Positions 1-4,773 of a stretch of DNA of 12,611 nt are shown piece by piece; the stretch's first letter is position 1; the number at the start of each line of letters is the position of its first letter. A program made the translations under genes and the position numbers. The notes beneath the pieces are model-generated. The model did not search any database. It was not told the origin of the DNA and saw only the letters and a program-made list of their open reading frames with translations. The stretch is from contig PLYB01000274.1 of NCBI GenBank assembly GCA_003151655.1, positions 529 through 13,139 of the forward strand. Direction: 5' to 3'. This DNA comes from Gallionellaceae bacterium. Its GTDB lineage: Bacteria; Pseudomonadota; Gammaproteobacteria; Burkholderiales; Gallionellaceae.

Positions 1-224
1 ACTTCTTCAATCCGCGTTTGGTGCAACCGCACTCGATCATGCCACGCTTTGATTATCTGTGGGGTGAGAAGGATGCTGCCGGTCAGAAGATTGACTTCGC
101 CAAGTGGAGATCCGAGTATACCGAGTATGCCGAAGGCAAGCGTGTAACCGCTCCTGAGGTTCCTAGTTATGCTAGCGATTCTGAAATCCGTAGTTTGATC
201 GACTTCATGATAAGTCTTAAGTAA
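1..224 (+). CDS. ccoO: cbb3-type cytochrome c oxidase subunit II (CcoO-like), C-terminal part
   Basis: The open frame enters from the left edge (first full codon at 3) and ends in TAA at 222-224, giving the last 73 residues. The start lies outside the window. The segment NPRLVQPHSIMPRFDYLW matches the end of the CcoO/FixO cytochrome domain, where a [D/N]PR..V.P.S.MP block supplies the methionine axial ligand of the single haem c. The closing SEIRSLIDFMISLK resembles the final amphipathic helix, with the usual 'aLiaYL..L' character. The CxxCH motif would be upstream and cannot be seen. CcoO is the membrane-anchored monohaem subunit that feeds electrons to the CcoN catalytic subunit, with its haem on the periplasmic side. 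A gene for a haem-less membrane protein follows 14 bases later, where ccoQ/ccoP would normally lie. A related monohaem subunit of another haem-copper enzyme cannot be excluded. Confidence 0.72.
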   Translation, partial: FFNPRLVQPHSIMPRFDYLWGEKDAAGQKIDFAKWRSEYTEYAEGKRVTAPEVPSYASDSEIRSLIDFMISLK

Positions 225-238
225 CGGGGGGATACAAA

Positions 239-856
239 ATGTCTTGGAATTTTGATAAGCCGCTGGTAACGCTCTGCGATGCCGGAACAAATGAAGCAGA
301 TAAGGTGCTCTGGGAAAAAGAGAATCTGGGTGGTATAACTGAAGACAACAACCGCATGCCAATGCCTGTTGTACTGCTGGTTATCCTTACAGTCTTGACA
401 GCATTTATGATCACGTTCCCATTGTGGGGTCAGCGTCCTACTGCTGGTCTCTATGAGAATTACGTGAAGTCCATGGATTTGCCTGAAGTTAAGGCAATTC
501 AGGATGATAAAGCTGCTATGGCCAAAATCGTTCAGATGAATATTGGTAAAGGTGACGACGCTAGACTAGAGCGTCACCCGCTTTCCATGGACGATCTGCG
601 TATCATTAAGCCTCAAGTTGAAGCATTGATAGCCAAGGGCGTGAACTTGAAAGAGTACACTGTTGTTGGGGATCAGGTTGTAATGGCGAATTTTGAAGGT
701 AATATCAAGGCCGATGGAACACCAGAAAGAATTCAGCCTTGGTGGGACAAGGGTTACTTGATTGATATTTTCTATGTGGCCTACTTCTTCACCATGGTTA
801 TTATTCTGATCAAGAGATTGCCTCCGTCAACATGGCAGCCTAAGCACGGTCATTAA
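239..856 (+). CDS. Haem-less two-helix membrane protein in the CcoP position of a cbb3-like cluster
   Basis: This 205-residue protein has a cytoplasmic N-terminus of about 40 residues. A first membrane helix (about 41-61) ends in FPLWGQRP (60-67). A charged extramembrane domain of about 105 residues follows, and a second helix (about 173-191) comes just before a short basic tail ending in KHGH. There is no CxxCH anywhere, so it cannot be a diheme CcoP although it directly follows the ccoO-like gene. The helix-FPxWGxRP layout recurs in the protein at 8837-9268, and the two look like members of one family. The start is ATG 239 behind a G-rich ribosome site (GGGGGGA, about 225-231). The placement suggests a structural subunit or scaffold of the oxidase (inference). 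I do not recognise a named family. The central domain (about 68-165) is mostly helical and charged, with no ligand motif I can name. Confidence 0.8.
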   Translation: MSWNFDKPLVTLCDAGTNEADKVLWEKENLGGITEDNNRMPMPVVLLVILTVLTAFMITFPLWGQRPTAGLYENYVKSMDLPEVKAIQDDKAAMAKIVQMNIGKGDDARLERHPLSMDDLRIIKPQVEALIAKGVNLKEYTVVGDQVVMANFEGNIKADGTPERIQPWWDKGYLIDIFYVAYFFTMVIILIKRLPPSTWQPKHGH

Positions 857-867
857 TAATTGTTTGA

Positions 868-900
868 ATCTATCGGGTTGGTAAAGCCAGCCCGATAGAT
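868..900 (+). other. Strong intercistronic stem-loop
   Basis: Arms 868-881 and 887-900 pair over 14 bp: ten perfect ATCTATCGGG/CCCGATAGAT pairs, then TTGG/CCAG with one G-T wobble. The loop is TAAAG. No T-run follows (the next bases are AAAACG), so a classical terminator is unlikely. It lies 11 bases after the stop of the upstream gene and 30 bases before the next start. This suits an mRNA-stabilising or processing element that sets different expression for the upstream subunits and the small peptide. Confidence 0.6.
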
Positions 901-930
901 AAAACGATACTAAATTTAGGAGAATATAGA

Positions 931-1035
931 ATGATTGAAATTGATTACGGTCCCGCATGCCTTGGTGGAATAATTCTGGTTGTTTTAATTGCGCCAATGA
1001 TCTACGGTCTGTTCATTGATCGCATTAAGGCATAA
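931..1035 (+). CDS. 34-residue single-helix membrane peptide (CcoQ-like position)
   Basis: ATG 931 to TAA 1033-1035, preceded by a good AGGAG ribosome site (918-922) eight bases upstream. The peptide has a short acidic N-terminus (MIEIDYG), one hydrophobic helix (about 9-28, CLGGIILVVLIAPMIYGLFI) and a basic end (DRIKA). This predicts a single membrane span with the C-terminus inside. It is the last gene before the structured 3' region and terminator. Small one-helix subunits are common in cbb3 oxidases (CcoQ, CcoM), and the position and size fit such a role. Sequence identity to CcoQ is not evident, so this is inference. A second 34-residue one-helix peptide is encoded on the other strand at 10332-10436. 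Confidence 0.72.
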   Translation: MIEIDYGPACLGGIILVVLIAPMIYGLFIDRIKA

Positions 1036-1049
1036 TTGATTGGTATTAA

Positions 1050-1106
1050 GCACGTATTAATTGATGTGATTCCGAGGTCTTGAAGACTCAAATAATAAAT
1101 ACGTGC
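1050..1106 (+). other. Nested inverted repeat in the 3' region of the first operon
   Basis: An outer perfect 9-bp inverted repeat, GCACGTATT (1050-1058) and AATACGTGC (1098-1106), encloses an inner hairpin. The inner stem is GAGGTCT/AGACTC around a TGA loop, with one bulged G (about 1074-1089). The element sits between the stop at 1035 and the terminator at 1177-1201. It could be a structured 3' UTR, a small-RNA end, or DNA-level dyad symmetry. About 70 bases between it and the terminator show nothing recognisable. Confidence 0.45.
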
Positions 1107-1176
1107 GGTGCAGATTTGAAGAAAGTATTTCACAGTTTCCTCTTTGGTATAAACTCCGATTGGATAGCAACAGATG

Positions 1177-1201
1177 AACCCCCGGCTTTACGCCGGGGTT
1201 T
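1177..1201 (+). terminator. Rho-independent terminator after the ccoO-like operon
   Basis: The GC-rich stem CCCCGGC (1180-1186) pairs with GCCGGGG (1192-1198) around a TTTAC loop. It is flanked by AA before and TTT after, with one bulged C, so the stem extends to about 9 pairs. The T-tract is short (TTTCT). It closes the transcript that includes the 34-residue peptide and separates it from the operon beginning at about 1330. Confidence 0.78.
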
Positions 1202-1274
1202 CTACTGAGTAAGTATCCCAATAGAAACAGGAGTTGACGATTCTAATTTCCGATTCAAATTTCATACGCCTGCA

Positions 1275-1287
1275 AATCTCAGAGATT
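1275..1287. promoter_or_regulatory. Perfect 13-base palindrome, possible operator
   Basis: AATCTC-A-GAGATT is a perfect dyad located between the terminator at 1177-1201 and the first gene of the next operon. A -35-like TTGACG (1234-1239) lies upstream, but no convincing -10 is seen. A dyad of this size can bind a dimeric regulator or form a tiny hairpin. Assignment as an operator is inference only. Confidence 0.25.
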
Positions 1288-1306
1288 AGCTCTGACCTTT
1301 CTCCAA

Positions 1307-1329
1307 AGCTTGACCTGAGCATCGAAGGG
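1307..1329. repeat. Fragment resembling the widespread CCCTTCGA..CTCAGG intergenic repeat
   Basis: Read on the minus strand this segment gives CCCTTCGATGCTCAGG. That resembles the small intergenic repeat common in many bacterial genomes (CCCTTCGACAAGCTCAGG type), recognised from memory. It ends exactly where the ATG at 1330 begins. Repeat material immediately upstream argues that translation upstream of 1330 is not native coding sequence. Confidence 0.4.
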
Positions 1330-1542
1330 ATGCGCAGTCAACAGTTTAGTGAATGGGTATTTGTATTTTTACTGTTAGGAATTCTGGTTTTTGCCGGGAT
1401 CGTCGTTGCCCTGTTGTATAGTAAAAAACATGCGGACAAATTCAGGCTGGGTGAGCGCCTGATGTTTGCAGCAATTATACTCGGCTTGGTGGTTGCAGTT
1501 ATTCTTGGTGCCATGCAAATGCTTGGCGGCTATTTGTTTTGA
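1330..1542 (+). CDS. Small two-helix membrane protein, first gene of the second operon
   Basis: From ATG 1330 the product has 70 residues. It has a hydrophobic helix at about 9-30, a basic loop (KKHADKFRLGER) and a second helix at about 44-66, giving a hairpin with the loop probably cytoplasmic. The start is uncertain. GAAGGG directly abuts the ATG with no spacing. The frame stays open upstream to 1234, where an AGGAG (1229-1233) touches a TTG and lies six bases before an ATT. I prefer 1330 because the upstream part is not hydrophobic, includes repeat-like DNA and carries the -35-like TTGACG. The next gene (CcoS-like) begins 23 bases downstream. No family is recognised. Its place suggests an assembly or accessory subunit (inference). 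Confidence 0.62.
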   Translation: MRSQQFSEWVFVFLLLGILVFAGIVVALLYSKKHADKFRLGERLMFAAIILGLVVAVILGAMQMLGGYLF

Positions 1543-1565
1543 ATTTATATTGTGGAGACTAAATA

Positions 1566-1847
1566 ATGGGCAACTACATCGAATCGCTCCCGGACGGATG
1601 GACCATCTATCTGTGGTTGGTTATTGGGGCGATGATTATTCTCGCCGTAGTCTACTGGATACGCTGGGGCGCAAAAAACGACCAGTTTAACGAAGACATC
1701 AAATATGTTGTATTCACAGAAGATGACAAGGACAAGATGGATCCGGCAGAATATGCCAAAAGCCGTGAAGTGATGAAGGCGCAAATTGCAAGCCGCATCG
1801 AATTTAAGGCTAGAGAAGAAGCTAAAAGGCATAAGCAAGGCGCATGA
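1566..1847 (+). CDS. CcoS/FixS-like cbb3 oxidase maturation protein
   Basis: This 93-residue protein has one N-terminal membrane helix (about 14-33) followed by WGAKNDQFNEDIKYVVFTEDD. That resembles the CcoS signature, in which a helix is followed by 'W(A)..(S/N)GQFDD.......I..DD'. CcoS is required to insert cofactors (haem b and copper) into the cbb3 catalytic subunit. This version is longer than usual CcoS (about 45-70 residues) because of a charged, lysine- and glutamate-rich C-terminal helix (about 55-93). Start ATG 1566 follows a GGAG site at about 1553. The stop overlaps the next start in ATGA (1844-1847), so translation is coupled to the cytochrome gene. Assignment rests on the helix-plus-QF..D..DD pattern and the context, so it is moderate. 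Confidence 0.55.
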   Translation: MGNYIESLPDGWTIYLWLVIGAMIILAVVYWIRWGAKNDQFNEDIKYVVFTEDDKDKMDPAEYAKSREVMKAQIASRIEFKAREEAKRHKQGA

Positions 1848-2326
1848 ACGGCGGCGAAAAATTTATTGCGGTAGTTGTCGGCGTACTATTAGTATTTGGA
1901 GTGGTGCGTAGCATTACGCATGTCGAAGAGCCGCATGAGAATGATATTCCATTCTATACAACGGCATCGCCAGAACTGGCCAGTAAGGCTACAGATTTGT
2001 ACCGGGATAATACCTGTAGAAGTTGTCACTCCTTGTGGTCGCTTAAAGATGCCATGCAATCTGTTCCCGCGCCAATGTTGGATGGAATCGGTTCATTGCG
2101 GACCGAGGCGTGGCTGTATGACTATCTTTCGGCACCTAACCCTCAGTTGATATTGCCTTCCCGGCTTAAAAAGAAATATCAGATGCCGTCATTTGCCAAA
2201 ATGTCTGAAGCCGATAGAAAACTTATGGCCAGCTATTTAGCCAGTCTAAAAGTTAAAGACTGGTATCTGGAAGACACTAAAAAACTGGAACAAGAAAAAT
2301 TAACCGGGGTGGATGCGCCAAAATGA
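1844..2326 (+). CDS. Membrane-anchored monohaem class I cytochrome c
   Basis: This 160-residue protein has an uncleaved N-terminal helix (about 6-23). A periplasmic domain with one haem-binding motif C58-R-S-C61-H62 follows. The distal axial ligand is probably M114 in KYQMPSF. The spacing of about 50 residues between haem motif and Met suits a small class I cytochrome. The segment from M114 to LASLK resembles the C-terminal part of CcoO/CcoP haem domains (MPxF, then a final helix). This is the only CxxCH in the window. Start ATG 1844 overlaps the previous stop and its own stop overlaps the next start (ATGA, 2323-2326). It probably passes electrons to or within the oxidase. It may take the role of the missing CcoP haems, although that is inference. 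A lysine-rich tail (about 141-160) ends the protein. Confidence 0.85.
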   Translation: MNGGEKFIAVVVGVLLVFGVVRSITHVEEPHENDIPFYTTASPELASKATDLYRDNTCRSCHSLWSLKDAMQSVPAPMLDGIGSLRTEAWLYDYLSAPNPQLILPSRLKKKYQMPSFAKMSEADRKLMASYLASLKVKDWYLEDTKKLEQEKLTGVDAPK

Positions 2327-2772
2327 ATCCACGCTTACTTTCCGGACTATTGGCATTTATCGCAGGGGTCGTGCTTAACTATTTAGGCGACAGATTGCTG
2401 GGAGTGAAATTAGAGTTATATTCAGGCCTGTCGACATTCAGTTTTGCGTGGGTGTTGGACGTGTTCTTTCTGCCCTTTCTGGTCGGACTGCTAGTGGCTT
2501 GGATATTTGGCAAGGGATCAAAGTGGCTGAGCTATTTTCCACCACTGCTGGTGCGCTGTGTGAGTTATGCAGAAATATTTTATATTTCCGGCACTCCGCA
2601 TGGCAGCAATTTAAATCCGATGGGATGGTGGGGATTTTACGTAATTCTGGCCATGGAATCGGCTGGAATCGGCGGAATTTTGGGCGAAGTTCTGATCAAA
2701 AATGTATATGGTCGTTCTACTGGAATAATTTCGGCAAAAGGTGAAGAGCCTATTGCCGAGAAGGAAGCGTAA
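2323..2772 (+). CDS. Polytopic membrane protein of unknown function (about 4 helices)
   Basis: This 149-residue, very hydrophobic protein has helices at about 4-25, 40-62, 66-85 and 102-125, and a short charged tail ending EEPIAEKEA. Between helices 3 and 4 is a polar stretch, YISGTPHGSNLNPMGWWG, with one histidine that could face the periplasm. There is no haem c motif and no recognisable named domain. It is bound into the operon by ATGA overlap with the cytochrome gene upstream. Downstream, a TAATG overlap (2770-2774) joins it to the SUMF1-like gene. The tight coupling implies that these three products act together, perhaps as membrane anchor or assembly platform (inference). Confidence 0.75.
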   Translation: MNPRLLSGLLAFIAGVVLNYLGDRLLGVKLELYSGLSTFSFAWVLDVFFLPFLVGLLVAWIFGKGSKWLSYFPPLLVRCVSYAEIFYISGTPHGSNLNPMGWWGFYVILAMESAGIGGILGEVLIKNVYGRSTGIISAKGEEPIAEKEA

Positions 2773-3830
2773 TGCCAAAAGCTAATGTGAAAATAGAGAT
2801 AAATCCTGCCGAACTCAAGCGCAGGAGAAAATATCTGTCCGCAATGGTAGTAACCTGCATCGCACTGGTCATCATTTTGGGTGGTTTGCATGTGGTGCAA
2901 CTTGGCTCAATCCGTATGAGCGAAATGCGCGGCTTGGCGACTTACAATCTTAAAGAAGAATCTACCCACATCCGTGCCGCAGGTGAAGATATTGCGTTGC
3001 ACGAGGAAAACGAAAATCGCAAAAATGAGTCTGGCGGGTATACAGTCGCAGAAGCGAACGCACTGTTGCCCCCGGAGCAGTGGAAAGAATTGGATAGCAC
3101 GGTGCTGATCCCCGCCGGGAAGTTTCCAATGGGAACGAATTTACAAACCGCAGATGCGGCATCGCGTCCACAGCATGTGGTTAATTTGATTTCATACCGG
3201 ATTGACAAGTACTTGGTAACCAATGCGCAGTATGCACGCTTCCTTGCGGCCACCGGGCATCGTCCGCCCTCTGATTGGAAAGGCGGCAAAGTTCAGAAAG
3301 AACTCTTGCTGCGTCCGGTAACGTTGGTTAACTGGTTCGATGCAAGAGCTTATGCGCAATGGGCAGGAAAAAGATTGCCGGCTGAAGCCGAGTGGGAAAA
3401 AGCGGCACGTGGAACGGATGGAAGGCGTTGGCCTTGGGGGAATGAAATGAATCCCGCACGTCTGAATACTTACTATAATGTCGGATCGGCAACGGATGTA
3501 ACCGCCTACGCTAACGGAGTGAGCCCATACGGCGTGTATGACATGGCTGGCAACGTGGACGAGTGGGTTGAGGATGACTTTATGCCTTACGCGGGAACGG
3601 ATGCAACGAAAGAAGTATTCCAAGGCAAAATAGCTAAAGTTCAAACGGATCAGGACCGTTCCATGAAACTGTCTGAATTGGTTCCAGTTAATAAGCAATA
3701 TAAAGTATTGCGTGGCGGCTCATGGAAAGGCGATCCATTTTCCACTGCAACCTATCACAGAGATTATGCATGGTCTAATTACGCATCGGATTTTTACGGA
3801 TTTCGTTGTGCATCCAGTGCAGACAAGTAA
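2772..3830 (+). CDS. Membrane-anchored SUMF1/FGE-fold protein lacking the catalytic cysteine pair
   Basis: This 352-residue protein has an N-terminal basic segment (KRRRK) and a signal-anchor helix at about 21-46. A linker of about 60 residues follows, and then a full formylglycine-generating-enzyme (SUMF1, C-type-lectin-like) domain at about 108-350. Landmarks include IPAGKFPMG, the D/KYLVTNAQY block, VNWFDARAYAQWAGKRLPAEAEWEKAARG, YGVYDMAGNVDEWVEDDF, LRGGSWKGD and the terminal GFRCA. Real FGEs carry two cysteines in the C-terminal loop. This protein has only C29 (in the anchor) and C346 (GFRC), so sulfatase activation is unlikely. Other family members act in haem- or copper-enzyme contexts (for example NirV next to nirK). 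The position inside an oxidase operon suggests a periplasmic assembly or structural role, which is inference. The start overlaps the upstream stop by one base. Confidence 0.88.
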   Translation: MPKANVKIEINPAELKRRRKYLSAMVVTCIALVIILGGLHVVQLGSIRMSEMRGLATYNLKEESTHIRAAGEDIALHEENENRKNESGGYTVAEANALLPPEQWKELDSTVLIPAGKFPMGTNLQTADAASRPQHVVNLISYRIDKYLVTNAQYARFLAATGHRPPSDWKGGKVQKELLLRPVTLVNWFDARAYAQWAGKRLPAEAEWEKAARGTDGRRWPWGNEMNPARLNTYYNVGSATDVTAYANGVSPYGVYDMAGNVDEWVEDDFMPYAGTDATKEVFQGKIAKVQTDQDRSMKLSELVPVNKQYKVLRGGSWKGDPFSTATYHRDYAWSNYASDFYGFRCASSADK

Positions 3831-3848
3831 ACAGGCTTACGGAGCGTT

Positions 3849-4118
3849 ATGATGAATCGAAATTGGGTAAGAGTAACATTGATGATGCTCGGTATCGTTG
3901 CGGCCTCATCAGCGGAAGCAGCAGTCGATAGCTACCGTTACGCGCACGTTACTATTTCCACCCCGTGGTATATTTTTATTTTTCTGTTGATGGGGATATT
4001 TATTCCCTTTATCTTGATGGCGGTGCTAGCTTGGCGCGTGGCGATGAAAAAATCGGAAGCAGAATCAGAGTCAGAGTCAGAAACAATTGAGCCCAGCCCG
4101 AAAAAACCGGAAAATTAG
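3849..4118 (+). CDS. Small exported membrane protein with acidic C-terminal tail
   Basis: This is an 89-residue product. The N-terminus (to about 25) looks like a signal peptide with cleavage near AEA-A. A short polar segment, YRYAHVTISTP, and a single membrane helix (about 39-62) follow. The cytoplasmic tail begins AWRVAMKKSE and is rich in Glu and Ser. The tail contains a six-base tandem repeat (about 4062-4082, TCAGAG units, giving ESESESE), which could vary in length by slippage. Two adjacent ATGs (3849, 3852) lie behind ACGGAG. The second has the better spacing, and 3849 is kept here. The gap to the previous gene is 18 bases, so it probably belongs to the same operon. No family is recognised. 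Confidence 0.68.
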   Translation: MMNRNWVRVTLMMLGIVAASSAEAAVDSYRYAHVTISTPWYIFIFLLMGIFIPFILMAVLAWRVAMKKSEAESESESETIEPSPKKPEN

Positions 4119-4135
4119 AAAGTAACAGTTCAATT

Positions 4136-4516
4136 ATGAAGAATATTATTGATAGATCATTGCGTGTCTTTTCACTACTGATGTTAACGGCAGCTATGCT
4201 CATTCTGCCCTCGCTTCCGGCTTATGCGGATGCTCCGTCTCAAGAGGGAGAAAGCGCGCAGATTTTGCAAGACTTCAATAAGCAGCATCGCGATGCGGAA
4301 CACGACAAATCAATCACGGATAAAACCAAGCAACGCATCATGTTTTTGATGGGCGTGGCTCTGATAACGATGGTTTTGATTACTGGAGGGTTGGGCTTGG
4401 CAATGGGGCTGTATGGAAAACCCTGGTTTGTTGCGCACATGGTGTTCGCAGCACTGAGCGTAACACTAGCCATCGCGCATGCAATTGTCGGTCTGGTTTG
4501 GTTTTATCCGTTCTAG
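4136..4516 (+). CDS. Exported two-helix membrane protein with paired histidines, last gene of the operon
   Basis: This is a 126-residue product with a clear signal peptide (about 1-31, LPSLPAYA then DAPS). A charged, probably helical periplasmic part (about 32-67) follows, then two membrane helices at about 68-92 and 98-122. The second helix contains H101 and H115, 14 residues apart. In some b-type cytochromes such spacing lets one helix ligate two haems, although no full motif is present here. Start ATG 4136 lacks a strong ribosome site. It lies 17 bases after the previous stop. It might be a small redox or structural subunit of the complex, or simply an accessory membrane protein. I do not recognise the family. 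Confidence 0.65.
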   Translation: MKNIIDRSLRVFSLLMLTAAMLILPSLPAYADAPSQEGESAQILQDFNKQHRDAEHDKSITDKTKQRIMFLMGVALITMVLITGGLGLAMGLYGKPWFVAHMVFAALSVTLAIAHAIVGLVWFYPF

Positions 4517-4548
4517 TTTAATCTGCTGCCAGTCATAAGTCTGATGCC

Positions 4549-4587
4549 GTTGCATCAAGAAATTTCAGGATGCAACTTTCCCTTTGC
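4549..4587 (+). terminator. Possible terminator at the end of the second operon
   Basis: GTTGCATC (4549-4556) and GATGCAAC (4569-4576) form a perfect 8-bp stem with a 12-base loop. The pyrimidine- and T-rich run TTTCCCTTTG follows. The stem is short and the loop rather large, so efficiency is doubtful. The position just after the last operon gene supports the call. Confidence 0.4.
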
Positions 4588-4589
4588 TC

Positions 4590-4692
4590 CCTCGATACGC
4601 CGTGCAAGCACGGCACTGATGAAACAACTAGCCATTCGACTAAGGCAGCAAGCTGCCAAGTCGCTGGTTATCGGGACGAACGGGAAATGTCT
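4590..4692. repeat. Degenerate CCCTCGATACGCC..GGGACGAACGG-type intergenic repeat
   Basis: CCCTCGATACGCC begins at about 4589, followed by a perfect hairpin GCCGTGC-AA-GCACGGC (4599-4614). CGGGACGAACGGG occurs at about 4673-4685. These are the two ends of a small intergenic repeat seen in many bacterial genomes (recognised from memory), here split by about 60 bases of unrelated sequence. A further small hairpin, CACCC-TAT-GGGTG, follows at about 4708-4720. The interval 4517-4773 holds no convincing gene. The short open frames in it contain this repeat. Confidence 0.4.
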
Positions 4693-4773
4693 CGGAGAGG
4701 TTCTCGCACCCTATGGGTGTATCGACCAATTGCTTTCGGATTTAATCTGTATTTCCTTAGCGTAAATTAGCTT

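Noticed and set aside
239..856. Calling this gene ccoP
   Set aside because: No CxxCH motif at all, whereas CcoP has two; only position suggests it.
1061..1070. TTGAT half-site of an FNR/ANR box
   Set aside because: The second half (ATCAA) is missing at the required spacing and it lies in a 3' region rather than before a gene.
1234..1329. Extension of the gene at 1330 to a TTG start at 1234
   Set aside because: AGGAG touches the TTG with no spacing, the TTGACG looks like a -35 box, and the added residues are partly repeat-derived.
3192..3698. 168-residue open frame on the minus strand
   Set aside because: Antisense to the well-supported SUMF1-fold gene; composition is that of a shadow frame.
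2772..3830. Active sulfatase-activating FGE
   Set aside because: Only two cysteines, one in the membrane anchor, and no sulfatase gene in the window.
4544..4765. 73- and 66-residue open frames in the gap before the spermidine-synthase-like gene
   Set aside because: They run through repeat-like DNA and hairpins, lack ribosome sites and show no domain or membrane pattern.
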